From Tillus elongatus (Eukaryota > Arthropoda > Insecta > Coleoptera > Cleridae), in the NCBI GenBank assembly GCA_964006375.1, contig OZ023270.1:53899820-53963819 (forward strand): a stretch of 64,000 bases of DNA, in the 5' to 3' direction. This document shows, in pieces, positions 1 through 28,612 of this stretch. Position 1 is the first letter of the stretch; the number at the start of each line of letters is the position of its first letter. The position numbers and the translations under genes were made by a program. The notes under the pieces are model-generated. The model was not told the origin of the DNA and searched no databases. It saw only the letters and a list, made by a program, of their open reading frames with translations.

Positions 1-2010
1 CTTTTGTATATCGTCTGAAGGCAAATTGAGCATTTATTAATAAAAGGGTTTACATAATTTTTCATGTTAGGCCAAAAATATTTTTATTTTAAATGTTAAT
101 ATGTTTCGTTAATGCCATTGTGGTTTCGTGTGTCGTATTCGTCTATAATTTGTTGTTGGGTTTCTTGTTTTCCAACGTCTTCGAAAAATTCGTCAGATTT
201 TATTATTTTAACAGAACTATTAAATAATGTAGAAGAAACAGCAGTGAAATATTTGAATAGTCTATCATGTTTACAGTAAATTCCGTAAGTGAATTTTGGA
301 TCAATAAATTGTTTCAAAAAGTCATTTATTTGTCTTAATTCGTAATTGAGTTGAACCTTTGCATGTCTTGTTTGAAACTTGAATATTTTTCATTTGCGTG
401 TGTCATATTTTGGTCCGTAATCTAAAATTATTCGTCTAGAAAAATAATTGACTGGATTTTCTGATATAGGTATTTTGAAGACTGGATTTTCTGCCGACGA
501 CTGTTATGTCTTTGAGTCATTGCGTTCAGGTAGGTCATTACTCTTGCTGGTAGATGCATTATTTGCATCGTTTTATAGTTCGTTAATTATTGCTCTTTCT
601 CTGTCTTCGTCAGGGTCTACGTTATTAATGATTGATTCTAGTGTCAAAGTCGTCTTCGATCGCGTTAATTTCAATTCGCGATAAGGCATCAGCCACTACG
701 TTATCTTTGCCTTTTTTTTGTATTTTATATCGTAATTGAATGGAAAATAGCCAAACAAGGGGCTTGTGGTCAGTTTCTATAACACATTTTTCCAAAGAGA
801 TAAGGTCTAAAATGTTTTGTATTTTCTACTATGGATAATAACTCTTTTTCAACGGTCGAATAATTTCTCTCGGCTGAATTTAATGTTCTTGAGTAAAACG
901 CAACGGGTTTATTATTTTGTGATAATACTCCACATATAGGTATACTGCTTGCGTCAGTGGTTAAATGAAATTGTTTAGAAAAGTCAGGGTAGGTCCGGAC
1001 AGGAGAATTTGTAATTAATTCTTTTATTTTTGAAATGCGTCAACATATTGCGGGTCGTGAATATTGGTATCCTCTTTTAAATATTTATTGATGGGGAATA
1101 CTACTTTAGCGTAATTTGGCATAAAGCGACTATAAAAGCCTGTTAATCCTAAACATGCTCTTATTTCTTTACTTGTCTTTGGTATTTGATAATTTTGAAT
1201 GGCAGTTATTTTTGATGGGTTCGGTTTGATTCCTCATACAGTGACCACATGGCCTAAAAACTCAACTTCTTTACGCAAAAATTCTGACTTATCTAACTGA
1301 ATTTTTAGATTACACTCTTTTAACTTATCAAATATATTTTTTACGTGACAAAAGTGTTCTTGGAGACATTTTGAGAAGATAACAATGTCGTCCATATATA
1401 CGAAACAAAACTTTTATAAATATGGCCTTAATATATTATCTATTAGGCGTGAAAAGGTACTGGGAGCCCACTTGAATCCGAACTGCGTGCGGACCCATTC
1501 ATAATGGCTATTATTTACCGAGAATGCTGTTTTTTCGATACTGCCAGGATCCATTTCAATTTGATGGAATCCTTGTGCTAGGTCGAGAGTCGTGAAATAG
1601 GAGCAGCGTCCTAAATTATCTCCGATTTTTTCTATACGAGGTAATGGGTACTTGTCATCAATCGTTTTTTCGTTAAGTTTACGGTGATCGACTACTAAGC
1701 GCCATTTCTTTTTTTTTCCAGAAGCGTCTTGGTGTCTTCATGATAAGAAAATGTCATTATACTTTCGACACAAATTAAGCAGTTTTTCATATTATTTAAA
1801 TGATGTGTTCTTAAAGCTTTTGTTGCATCAAAATATTTTGAAATTTTAGGTAGTTCGTCAGAGTAATTTTGTAATGGATCGACATCTATTTGTTCTTGTA
1901 AATGTATTTCTGCAAGTTTTGAATTTGGATTTTTCTTTATTGTGGGCACTCTACAACATCTGTCTTTTGCTTCAGCTATTAACTCGTAAATTAAGACATT
2001 TGTTTCTTCT
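1..2010 (-). pseudogene. pol: Broken Gypsy pol: reverse transcriptase, RNase H, integrase start
   Basis: This would copy element RNA into DNA and integrate it. Seen directly: the catalytic YMDD box of reverse transcriptase near 1380-1400, with RT palm sequence ending in FGFKWAPS at 1450-1590. An RNase H end of the VADALSRI type lies at about 650-700. At 96-317 is the beginning of the integrase zinc-binding region, with a QQIIDEY...RNHNGINE pattern. The domains lie in several frames separated by stops, and the remaining integrase is outside the window. The domain order leaves little doubt about the family, but the gene cannot make a whole protein. Confidence 0.8.
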
Positions 2011-2036
2011 ATAGGTGGTAAAACTACTATGCCTTT

Positions 2037-2530
2037 TCATATATTTACAGGGACTGATACATAATTTTCGCAAATTTGTTTGAAATGTGTAAAATTCAGT
2101 GGATTAATTTCAAGGTAAAATGGTATTTTTTTATTTCCTGGAGTTAAAATTTGTTTACTATAATCGATATTTCCCTTTAATTTTGTAAGATGAGCTGACC
2201 CTATAAGCACGTCATATCGATAGTGCCATTGCATGACACGCATTGGAAATTGGTAATTAATATTAAATTCTTGTAAAATAGGATACCTTACGTTGTCTTC
2301 ACCATGGGTTACTTGATTGACTGATTTCATTGGAAATCGTCCTTATAATTATTTTTTTGAAATAACTCGTAAGCCGGTCCTGGATTTATGATACTATCTG
2401 ACGCTCCGGAGTCAATCAGTACTATTAAATTTAGACTTGGTATAACAAAAAATGATAATTTAGCGGTATTAACAACATTATTTATATCTAAATAGATTAG
2501 TTTTCCGATGCTGTTTTGTGAAAATCCCAA
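2037..2530 (-). pseudogene. Gypsy retropepsin (protease) remnant
   Basis: This is the aspartic protease that would cut the Gag-Pol polyprotein. A LIDSGASDSIINP motif, the D-S/T-G-A catalytic loop, sits at about 2390-2430 on the minus strand. It is followed, after a short overlap of reading frames at 2327-2330, by a stretch with YDVLIGSAHL, a linker toward RT. It lies between gag (right) and RT (left), as expected. The break into two frames makes it a pseudogene. Family assignment rests on the DSGA loop and position. Confidence 0.7.
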
Positions 2531-2559
2531 TTTGGATTGGTGTTGTAATATGTCAACGT

Positions 2560-3696
2560 TTAAGTTGGTTCAGGAAATTCTAGTGACTCTACAGTTTCGT
2601 CAGAGGGTTGGTCATCATAAGGGCATTTGTCAGAATGATCTAGTTATAGGTCCTCTTGGTTAAAGAGTTCTTGATGTTGAAACGTGGGCCTAGATTGGGG
2701 TATAAAGTGGTTTCTTTGGGGCATTTGTCGTGTATTTCTTAACAAAGCTTGGTTGCTTATTGAGATGGGTGTCGTTTCTCTACTTAATTGAGTTGGAGCG
2801 TGTTGTATATTTCTATTAAATTTTTTAACGGGTCTTATGTTAGAAATTGGCTAAGAAGGAAACGGTTGCCTTGGTTGTGTGATTTGTTGTGGTATTTGTT
2901 GTGGTTTGTTGTAAATTTGAAGAAATGTTGGAAATATTGGTTTTTGGATATATGTATGTCTAGGTTGTACAGGTGTGTTGTGAGTTAACTTCGTATTGTT
3001 TTTGTTTCTCAGGCTATTAATGAAATTCGACTGTATAATCTCGTTAGCTATCCTATTATATTCTAACATAAGTGAATCAAGAGTATTAACACTAACTAAT
3101 CTAAGATGTGAAAAGTAAGGTTCTACTACACCCGCTTTAAATGCTGCCACTGCATTTTGTTGGTAAAATTATTTTTTGTAAATTTTTACATCGTTAACTA
3201 AATCTTGTATATCTACATGTCCATTAAGATTTTTAATTTTTTTTAACTGAATCGAAATGCTCCTGAATAGTTTGTGATTTAGTCATAAAGCTAGTATTTA
3301 AATCATTGAATAAAAGATTTTCTGAACGGGCGTCTGAAAACTGATTTTTCAAAGCAGTTTTTTTTTATTTTGCCATGTATGGTTTTCTAAACTAATTAAT
3401 ACGTCACGAGCGTTACCAGTGATTTTAGCTTTTATAAATTCTAGTAACATTCGATTTGCGTGTGGTTCGGCTTCTGGCCTTCTATAACTAGTAATATAAA
3501 GTTCGCACTGTTTGATAAAATAAGCAAGATGCTTCTGTCCATCGGAATATTCGGGGATTATGATAGCAGCTTATAAAAATTCGGCAATGTGATTATTTGC
3601 CATTTCTAAATTAATTATACTTAATTGATTAAAATTGTCTTCTTCTAATTCTAATATAAGTTCTCTTTTCCTAATAGGCGATCTGTCTTTTATCAT
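2560..3696 (-). pseudogene. gag: Broken errantivirus-type gag
   Basis: This encodes the structural capsid protein of the element. The probable start is the ATG at 3696 (minus). The frame begins with a charged segment and runs on in several frames; the longest intact piece is 2851-3150 (99 residues). That piece contains a YNRIANEI stretch and a proline/glutamine-rich tail. No CCHC zinc knuckle is seen, which is usual for errantivirus Gag. Frameshifts near 3160-3370 and the poly-T runs there disrupt it. The assignment is by position and composition; sequence similarity was judged by eye only. Confidence 0.6.
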
Positions 3697-3846
3697 TAGC
3701 CAGAATACCTGAACAAGTAATGGTTGGTAAGGATTACAGGGTGAATTGAAAAATAGAGCGCGAATAAGAATTATTGAACAAAATTATGTAAGGTATAAAT
3801 GTAAAATAGATACGATATGAATGTACAGATAAAAATATTGGAGGAA

Positions 3847-3852
3847 ACTTAC
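3847..3852 (-). promoter_or_regulatory. Possible leader splice donor (GTAAGT) of the Gypsy element
   Basis: On the minus strand the consensus donor GTAAGT lies about 150 nt upstream of the gag start. Errantiviruses make env from a spliced RNA using a leader donor, and the element at 5388-8314 has the same motif just ahead of its gag. Functional use is inference. Confidence 0.35.
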
Positions 3853-4020
3853 AGAAAGCTTATGGGTACTTCTGCTATTGGGTTCGCGCTGATTTCCCTC
3901 TGGCAGTGTAGACTGATTTGCATCAGCTGTGGATGTTCGATGTTGCACACAAACTTTTAGAAAAAAAATTAATTTTACGAAGATTTAAAGCTTGCAAAAA
4001 TTAGGCCTCGTTGTTCAATA

Positions 4021-4040
4021 CTGTTCACTAGCAGCGCCAA
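4021..4040 (-). other. Primer binding site of the Gypsy element
   Basis: The minus strand reads TTGGCGCTGCTAGTGAACAG. TGG at the start is the expected complement of a tRNA CCA end, and the site lies directly upstream of the gag leader. It marks the inner edge of the 5' LTR. The tRNA species was not identified with certainty. Confidence 0.55.
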
Positions 4041-4414
<374 letters not shown>

Positions 4415-4509
4415 TACAGGTTTAGGTAGAATGACGTATCCGGTTTTATACTACATTTATTCCATAATATGATTTAGATTTAGATTCAAACCAAGTCGCC
4501 ATGCGTCCT

Positions 4510-5008
4510 CGATAAATGGCAATTTATGGCAGTTGTCAAACAGTTGTGAGAAAGGTCAGTTTAATTATGAAAATGGATCGTTGGTCCAATATTCGACATT
4601 CTTTTGCTGTTGAAGCTTATTTCAAGCATAGCAATTCTATTGTAACCACCCGGCGTCTATTTCGCTGTCATTTTCCTTTAAATCGACGTGATCCAATTCC
4701 TACTAGAGTAACAATCGAAAAATGGGTACACAAGTTTCGCAGTACTGTTGCAGCCGCCAGACAAAACCAAAAGGAAGAACTCGTTGTGTTAAAACACCGG
4801 AAAATGCTGAAGGAATAAGAGCAACTGTGCTAGAAAGTCTTAAACGATCGACTAAACGACAAGCATTAGCGCTTAATATTTCGAACAAAAGTTTTCGCCG
4901 ATGTCTTAAAGACTTCCATAAGCACACTTGGAATGAACCCAAATCATCGGAACACATTAAAAAACCTGACAATCGTTTCATTAACCAACTTAAAGTTATT
5001 AGAGGATG
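4510..5008 (+). pseudogene. Tc1/mariner transposase N-terminal half (DD41D-like group), frameshifted
   Basis: This is the DNA-binding part of a mariner-type transposase. The frame at 4516-4818 carries a helix-turn-helix domain with SFAVEAYFKHSNSIVTTRRLF and TRVTIEKWVHKF. A frameshift near 4740 moves the rest to the 4722-5009 frame, which has KPKGRTRCVKTPENAEG and RQALALNISNKSFRRCLKD. The catalytic domain is missing after about 4925. There the sequence changes to a segment that also occurs, inverted, at 11940-12243. Group assignment is by resemblance to the mariner relics at 16840 and 20416. It is non-functional. Confidence 0.7.
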
Positions 5009-5225
5009 AATAATTCTAAATATCTTACCTCGATAGCTCTGTTTATATTCTTGTGCAGGTAGTCAGCCTATGGGGGCCATTCAACAAACCAAAAATTAAA
5101 ATATTTCGTTCGGCAGAAATACCTCAATTATTTTATTTCCTATAGAACGTATTTCTGTCGGTCTTTCTCGTAAAGTGGTCAATCAATAAACTTTCCATAG
5201 GCAGCGGAGCCGAATTAATATAAAT
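4925..5225 (+). repeat. Segment shared, inverted, with 11940-12243
   Basis: About 300 bp here recur as the reverse complement at 11940-12243, including a gaacGTATTTCTGTCGG stretch and AAGTGGTCAAT(C/G)AATAAAC. In both places one edge abuts mariner transposase sequence: the N-terminal half here, the C-terminal half there. It contains a short internal inverted repeat around GAAATAC/GTATTTC. Probably a transposon end or an insertion shared by the two relics. Confidence 0.6.
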
Positions 5226-5251
5226 TTTATTATTATTATTATTATATTTAG

Positions 5252-5387
<136 letters not shown>

Positions 5388-5649
5388 CTAATATTATTGA
5401 TTACTGATAATACCTTTTTTAAACAATCAATATTCAATAACAGAGAACTTTATTTTTTAAGATGTTTACAGTACAGATCCTAGATTCTAACTAACTAAAA
5501 CTTACAGTAAATTATGTACATAGAAGGAGAATGAAATATAATATTTTATGCAAGATTGCTATAACGTCTGCGACAATAACAACCATGCCGTGAGAACGCT
5601 GATTCACACAGTTTTTATGTAACGGACTATTACAGTTGGTGATATAACT
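5388..5649 (-). repeat. 3' LTR of the gag-env element
   Basis: Nearly identical to 8053-8314. On the minus strand it begins AGTTATATCACC after the polypurine tract and ends ATAATATTAG. AGTTA-type termini are typical of errantivirus LTRs. The few differences seen (for example one T/C near 5454 and one C/T near 5518) imply a fairly recent insertion. Confidence 0.85.
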
Positions 5650-5664
5650 CCCCCATCCTTAGAA
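5650..5664 (-). other. Polypurine tract
   Basis: The minus strand reads CTAAGGATGGGGG immediately before the 3' LTR. This is the expected plus-strand primer position for reverse transcription. Confidence 0.65.
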
Positions 5665-6470
5665 CGAAGCTCCTCCTGGAAGCTGAGTTGTTGACCTGCC
5701 GGGTGCCGGTTGAATTCCTGGTTCATCAGCTGACACCTGTTTATTTTTGTGAGCCTGAAACCACTTCACGAAAAAATAGATAATCAAAATTAAGAACACA
5801 ATGTAAAGCACCATTGTCCATAAACTAGGGGTGTAATAATTTGGGTTCAACTCTCCTGAAATGGGTATAATGGGATGTGCTAAAATGTCTTTCAGGTTGA
5901 GGGTCTTCAAGTCGATCTTGAGTGTGGGTATATTCTCTTCTTTTAATTTTACTGACAACTCGTTAAATAGCAACGGTTTTCCAAATGTTTTCTCCAGGAA
6001 CGCTAATTCTTGTTGTCTGAAGAATATCTTGCAACCCTTTTCCTTCAGCAAGTAGATTCCCTTAAGTTTTCTGGTGACTGTTTCTTTTTGGCAATTAATT
6101 TCTAGAGTTTCTTCTGTAGTAAATACTGCCAAATATTGGTTTATTTCAGGAATGATTTCGATGTTGTTGCTTTTTATGTCCAGTTTGATGAACTGGCATT
6201 GAGAAGAGGTTTCTGTGGTGAGCACTTGTTCTTCGCATAAGGCCCTATGTTTAATTTGTATTTTATTCGAGCAGTGAAATATTTCACCTTCGGTACATAT
6301 GTCACTGAGAGCCTTTACAATTTTATTATTGGGGTTTTTAATTGATTTCAATAAATATTTAACATCAGGAATTATTTTTAGGAATTGTGATTCATATTTT
6401 GTTGGAATTGGGAGTAAATAGTAAAGTTCAAATGTTTCCTCATAGTCAATAGGTACAGAAAGAAAATAGT
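5659..6470 (-). pseudogene. env: Errantivirus env, C-terminal ectodomain and membrane anchor
   Basis: This is the envelope glycoprotein portion of the insect endogenous retroelement. The open frame at 5659-6351 encodes 230 residues: a cysteine-containing ectodomain, then a hydrophobic segment of about 20 residues (MVLYIVFLILIIYFF core) and a short basic cytoplasmic tail with a proline-rich end. Upstream (6352-6470) env sequence continues without a good start, and one frameshift near 6455-6470 separates it from the gag-env frame. The gene is therefore broken here. Identification rests on topology and position before the 3' LTR. Confidence 0.7.
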
Positions 6471-7804
6471 GTAATTTTCATAATGACTTCAAAATTTAAT
6501 ATGTTTTCGTATTTTAATTCATAAGGAAATTTTTCGTTATAAAATGAGGATATCTTTTGTAACTCTAAAAATAAATCATGAGGTTTCATTACGCTAGGAT
6601 GAATAGTGTTGAGTTTACAAAAAGTGAGAGAATTTTCAATATCTTGTAGTAAATTAAATATAATGTTGTACAGCATGATTAATTGATTATACAAGTCTTT
6701 AGCAAAAAGAACATTTTGATGTGTAGCCACACCTTTAATTATTTCATTTAATTGGAGTATTCTTGATTTTAATAAAATCTGATTATGCCTAATATTGTGA
6801 TTTTGGAAGGTATTTCTTGTCGAAATACTCATTGGTGTAGGTTTAAAATAATTCCTGTTTTCGTTACCTCTAAAAACATTTGAATTTTGATTTGGAAATT
6901 GGTTTCCTCTAGGGAAATTTGGTATATTGTTAAAATGTTGCCTTTGGTTAAAATGAGCTTGAGAGTTATGAGGATAATTTGTTAATTGAGGTGGCAAATT
7001 TTGCATCCATGGTTTGTAATTAGTATTTTGATTATTTTGATATCTAAATTTTGGACGTATATTCGGTTTTTCAGCCTTGTTAATTTCTAATTGAAAATCA
7101 TTGGTTAACATATTTAAAGCCGTATTTAAATCTATAGGATTTTTAGTCCTCATAAGAGATCCAATCGGTTCTTTTAAACCACGTAATAATATGCGGAGTG
7201 CAAATTTACGGAAATAACCTACTAAGATATTTGCCTCGATATCAGTACAATGTGTAGTTAAATATGCAGTTTGTAAATTAAGTAAATGTTGTAAACGGTT
7301 ATAAAAATCAAACGGCGTTTCATTGTGCGCCTGTTTGCCTTCAGTCATTTCAATATTTAAACTATAACAGTCTCTTTTATCTGCGTACGTGCATAACAGA
7401 GCACTTTTTAAATCTGCCCAATTTTCGACAGCACAGGAGGAGATATTTATAGCAGCTTCTCCCTTGATTTTTGACAAAATGCTAGACATCAAATATTCAT
7501 TTTGAAAGTCCTCAACATTTTCTAAATTATAAAATTTATTAACTAATTTTTCTGCGATGTTTATAAATCGCGGTAATAATTCTGTTTCTCCGCTAAATTC
7601 AGGTAACATGTTAAGATACTCTGACCTTAGAGCAGGAGTTTCATTTTGATTTACTGCCATTTTAATTATATTTAATTGATTGGTTATTTGTGATTTATTG
7701 GAATTTATAGTTAATTTACTTTGATTTTTTCCTATATCTAATGAGCTAGAATCAGAATCCGAACTATCGGAGTTATAATGAGAATTAGGCTCCCTATAAG
7801 ACAT
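6446..7804 (-). CDS. gag: Gag joined in frame to env ectodomain (452 residues)
   Basis: The start is the ATG at 7804, nine bases downstream of a GTAAGT donor. Residues 1 to about 340 are Gag-like: an acidic serine-rich N-terminus, a helical capsid region (FSGETELLPRFI, FDFYNRLQHLL, ILLRGLKEPIGS), and an asparagine-rich tail ending in a PTPMSISTRNT motif without a zinc knuckle. From about residue 340 the sequence becomes env ectodomain-like (SLTFCKLNTIHPSV, LELQKISSF). The frame closes after a frameshift, with the rest of env at 5659-6351. All of pol is missing between the two parts. Whether this chimera is expressed is unknown. Confidence 0.75.
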   Translation of the reverse strand: MSYREPNSHYNSDSSDSDSSSLDIGKNQSKLTINSNKSQITNQLNIIKMAVNQNETPALRSEYLNMLPEFSGETELLPRFINIAEKLVNKFYNLENVEDFQNEYLMSSILSKIKGEAAINISSCAVENWADLKSALLCTYADKRDCYSLNIEMTEGKQAHNETPFDFYNRLQHLLNLQTAYLTTHCTDIEANILVGYFRKFALRILLRGLKEPIGSLMRTKNPIDLNTALNMLTNDFQLEINKAEKPNIRPKFRYQNNQNTNYKPWMQNLPPQLTNYPHNSQAHFNQRQHFNNIPNFPRGNQFPNQNSNVFRGNENRNYFKPTPMSISTRNTFQNHNIRHNQILLKSRILQLNEIIKGVATHQNVLFAKDLYNQLIMLYNIIFNLLQDIENSLTFCKLNTIHPSVMKPHDLFLELQKISSFYNEKFPYELKYENILNFEVIMKITLFSFCTY

Positions 7805-8052
7805 AAAGGTACTTACAGCAAAATAATCAATACTGCCATAGGTCCTGATATTCTTTCAGCACACACAGGAGTATCTTCTCAGAACTGGTTCGTTTGTTGC
7901 TCGATGCACTGGAACACTTGTTACTGAGTCTCTAACACTTCACTTAGCTACTCAATCCACCAAGTGTGTTAGAAAGTTCGATAGCTAATTAATCATAAAA
8001 ACGAATCAAATATTATCAATATATTCGATTAGCTATACTACCGACTGCGTCA
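7805..8052 (-). promoter_or_regulatory. Leader with primer binding site and splice donor
   Basis: On the minus strand, TGACGCAGTCGGTAG begins at 8052, directly after the LTR. It differs at one base from the TGGCGCAGTCGGTAG primer site of several Drosophila errantiviruses. A GTAAGT donor lies at 7811-7816 just ahead of the gag ATG. Both fit an errantivirus leader; function is inferred. Confidence 0.6.
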
Positions 8053-8448
<396 letters not shown>

Positions 8449-10060
8449 CTTTCGAAAGCGTTTAGCTGTCCTGCTGATCTAACATTTTTGATTAATTTTA
8501 TATTCTCCTTATCTACGTGGTGATTATTGTCCCAAATATGTCGGGCAACGGAAGATCTATCTATAGTACCATATATTAGCTGTGCTAAGTGTTCTTTACA
8601 TCTAATTTGAATATATCTTCTTGTTTGTCCGACGTATTTAAGATCTCAATCTTTACAACTTATTTCATAAATTCCTGACATTTTAGCGGTACTATCCTTG
8701 TCTTTTGGGTTACCTAGCAAGTTTTTTAAAGTATTTTTTGTCGAAAAGGTTACTTACAAATTAGCTTTCCTAAAAATGCCATCTACACCCCTCGTGTTTC
8801 ACGGTTCTAATGGTAGGGAAGCAAAGTTTTGTATCCGTTATATTTCTCTACGTTCTTAATATATCCTAATTATCTGCTATATCTATCTTCAATTCTAAAG
8901 TTTCTTTATTTGTGATAACTGGCACATCTAGAACGGGTAGTTTATTATTAATTTCCAATCCGCGGATAAAGAGTCAAATTTACTGTTCAATCTGGCAATA
9001 AAATCGTCTATTTTGTGTCTATGTTTGTGTTGAAAACTGCGAAAATATTATCCACATAACGAAATCCACATACTCTAGGAAAATACTCGCTTTCGCTTTC
9101 AAGATCCGTTTCAAATTAACTCATGAAAATGTCCGCAATAAATGGAGATAAGGGATTGCCCATTGCAGTACCTTGGGTTGTTCAAAAAACTCTTTGCTGA
9201 ATTGAAAAATATTTTGTTTATTACAAAGATTTGTTAAAGTTAAATATTCTTCGCAGACATCTTCATTTATGTTATTCATTTCTAACAACTGTCCTAAATA
9301 TGTTAAGGTTTGTTTCGTGGGGACGCTAGGAAACAAAGACGTTACTTACATCAAGTTAAACCAAAACCTTGCCTACAACCACTTTAACATATTTAATTGT
9401 ATTAATAAAATCAAGTGAATTTTTTAGTGAGATAATATTTTGTTTGACGGGGAAGGCTTTAAACTCACTTTTCAACCACTTCGCTAAATTGTATGTCGGG
9501 GAATCTATAGCTGAATCAATAGGTCTCATCGATTTTCCCGGTTTATAGATTTTTGGTAGACAATTTTTTTGGGGAGTCTTGTTATAAAGTTGTGACAACT
9601 CTTCAAACTATTTTTAACGTCCGAAATAACTTTTTGTATGGGGTTTTTAGTTACGTTTTTATACGGCCCTGTCTTTATTGCGTTATAAACTCTTAAAAAA
9701 ATCTTTAAATCGTTTTTGTCCAACATGACAACCTTATTACCTTTATCTGATTTAACATAAAAACAATATTTCTTTCACGATCGCCTAGCAATTTTCATTT
9801 GAATAAAACTTTGGTTTTCACTGGACCTATTTTCTTTCACTTTTTTAAATTTTGTTTTTACATGCCTCTCGAACAAAGTTTTTTGAAGATTCAGTTATTT
9901 TTTTAATTCCTGTTTCAATACTAGCAATGACTTCTACTATGTTATTTTTTGTGTGACTGTAAACCAAATCTCAAACCGCTTTTTAGGAGGTCGAACTCAT
10001 TTTTATTAAGCGACTGCGAAGAAAGATTTTCTACGAGGTCAATTTTCTGGGGAACTGGTT
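8449..10060 (-). pseudogene. Penelope-like element: reverse transcriptase plus GIY-YIG endonuclease, degenerate
   Basis: On the minus strand the N-terminal side is at the right. Pieces recognised: a basic linker (9526-9726); RT sequence with LPKIYKPGK and MRPI..SAIDSPTYNLAKWLKSEFKAFP (9356-9598); an RT palm segment starting FPSVPTKQTLTYL and ending WAIPYL (9121-9336, a decayed GTAMGNPLSP region); and, nearest the left end, YVGQTRRYIQIRCKEHLAQ-type sequence at about 8560-8640, which matches the GIY-YIG endonuclease that distinguishes Penelope-like elements. Frameshifts separate all parts. It would act by target-primed reverse transcription. Confidence 0.75.
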
Positions 10061-10068
10061 TTTCGTTT

Positions 10069-10545
<477 letters not shown>

Positions 10546-11135
10546 AATCATAGATCAAGTATGTGGTTGCTGTTGGTTAGTCAATGACAGCTGCTATTAT
10601 TGTCATTGACTCATGAAATTCATTTTTTAAGTTTCAGAGAAATGTCAATAATACTGAATTCACTGATTGTTAATCATTGGCAGCATTTACGATTATATAT
10701 AAGCCTATTGTAATTTATCATCATTTATCACCTCTGTACTATAATTATTTTTTCCCTTACAACTCGCATCGTTTTTAGTCAATTGTTGTTATTAATAGTC
10801 AATAGTTTCTTCCCAAAATTTGCTCTTACCGAACACACACGGCTTCCATTGACTTCTGCTTCTGCCGCTGTTACAGTCTTTTTAGGGGTCCAGTTGTAAC
10901 CATTCATGCAGCCAGTGTTGCCAGTTTAAGTATAAATAGTGTAGTACCTCTTAGTTTGTGTACACTCCATTTGCTTTTTATATTTCTTCTTTGCTGCACA
11001 TATCAAGACAAATTATGTTGTTAGTTTATATACAGTGTGGTCTAGAAGTAATTGTACACAGAGCAGCAGTGGAAATTCAACCAAATTTACCTCAGTCCAA
11101 AAGTCAACATTAAAAGAGATATGGGATATATGTTT
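10546..11135. other. No gene recognised
   Basis: AT-rich unique-looking sequence. A TATA-like AGTATAAATAG at about 10930 could belong to an old LTR, but no matching second copy, primer site or target duplication was found. Confidence 0.4.
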
Positions 11136-11821
<686 letters not shown>

Positions 11822-11939
11822 ACTTTTTTAATTTGGCATTTGGCATGTAGTATGGTATGTTTAGTATAGTATGTTTATTGATTTAAATTTTCCAGTATGT
11901 TCCACAAATTAGGAGTTAACACAATTTTATTTTATGTTC

Positions 11940-12243
11940 CCAACTAAACCGCCGCATATGACAAGTTTATTCATTGACCACTTTATGAGAAAGGCCGACA
12001 GAAATACGTTCGATAGATAATAAAAGATTTCAGGTATTTCCGCCAAACTAAATATGTTAATTTTTGTTTTGTCGAACCGCCTTCAATTGTTATAGACCGA
12101 CTAACTGCACAAGAATATAAACAGAGTTATAGATGTAAGATATTTAGAATTATTTATCCTCTGATGCCGCTAACTTGGTTAGTGAAACGATCGTCAGGCT
12201 TCTTTAAAATGTGTTGTGGTGATTTGGGTCTTCCAAGTGCACT
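11940..12243 (-). repeat. Inverted copy of the 4925-5225 segment
   Basis: Reverse complement of 4925-5225 with moderate divergence. It meets transposase sequence at a GTGCAC palindrome near 12240, suggesting an inversion breakpoint or an end-joined insertion. Confidence 0.6.
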
Positions 12244-12257
12244 TATCAGTGTTCATC

Positions 12258-12712
12258 ACAGATTCCAATCTTTACTCAGTTAATTACATTTCCATCTCTA
12301 CGAAATTCAAGTCGTACAAAGACTTTTGCCCCGAGATATTGAATTACGTCTTGACTTTTGCGAGCATTTCGAAGGGATAATTATTGCTGAAAACCCGAAT
12401 ATCACCGATTGCTTCCTGATGTCAGACGAAGCTCATTTTACTTGTCAGCTTTTATTAACAAACCGAACAGATTGGCGATAAAAGACATTCTGACTGTGTC
12501 TTTTCATGGCCAGTTTTCCAAGTCCAGTTTTTCAAGAAATCTCATAAACTCCACATTGATGACTTTCTCCATAATTTTTAATATGACTGTCTGCCATGAA
12601 TTGTATATTCTATTCTGCAACGCAAATCACCAACCTTTGTTGAAATTGAACTGCATGTTTGATACATTTCTACTGGACCATCTTCGACTTTCTAAAAAAT
12701 GAATGATAGTAC
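12258..12712 (+). pseudogene. Tc1/mariner transposase fragment around the first catalytic aspartate
   Basis: Plus-strand frames contain YEIQVVQRLLP, ELRLDFCEHF and FLMSDEAHFT, the region around the first catalytic D of mariner-type transposases, followed by INKPN-type sequence shifted into the 12409-12702 frame. The N-terminal helix-turn-helix half and the rest of the catalytic domain are absent. It complements the N-terminal relic at 4510-5008 and may come from the same family. Confidence 0.65.
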
Positions 12713-12856
12713 CGCGATATGGTTTCATCTTTTATAGATGTAACTTGTATTAGGAGAATTATTTGTTTAGAGATCTGTGATTCAGAACAATCTGTATATC
12801 TTGATATTTTTCAGAAAAAAATATCACAAATCATAATATATGCATCTGTGCGCCAA

Positions 12857-13012
12857 AGATAAATACTATTAACGATAAAACAAGATAAAAGGGCGAGTAC
12901 TTCACAGTTACATATAATACTTTTATGGTATCAGATAAAATGTTATCATTTCGCGGGTAAACATAATATAAGACAAATAATATAATTTAATCCTAAAATC
13001 TTCTAGTATGCA
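12857..13012 (+). promoter_or_regulatory. Protease gene promoter region with clustered GATA motifs
   Basis: Upstream of exon 1 there are GATA sites at 12857 (AGATAA), 12874 (GATAA), 12883 (AGATAA), 12934 (GATAAA) and, inverted, 12929 (TATC) and 12943 (TTATC). A TATA-like TATAATTT at 12981 lies about 31 bp before a GCAGTGG that could be the initiator (A at 13012). GATA factors are known drivers of midgut digestive genes in insects. Use here is inference from motif clustering. Confidence 0.5.
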
Positions 13013-13036
13013 GTGGCTTTAGTGTAAACAGTAAAA

Positions 13037-28612
<15,576 letters not shown>

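Larger units (their letters stand above)
1..4040 (-). mobile_element. Degenerate errantivirus-like Ty3/Gypsy element, 3' part beyond window edge
   Basis: Read on the minus strand from right to left, the order is primer binding site (about 4040), gag, aspartic protease, reverse transcriptase, RNase H and the start of integrase, which is cut by the window edge. This is the Ty3/Gypsy order. The gag without a CCHC finger and the leader splice donor resemble insect errantiviruses. Many frameshifts and stops break every reading frame, so the copy is dead. Whether it ever carried env cannot be seen, because that part would lie left of position 1. Confidence 0.8.

Noticed and set aside
12409..12702. 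97-residue + strand frame as a separate gene
   Set aside because: Its first part is out of frame with the transposase relic that overlaps it, and the rest shows no domain.
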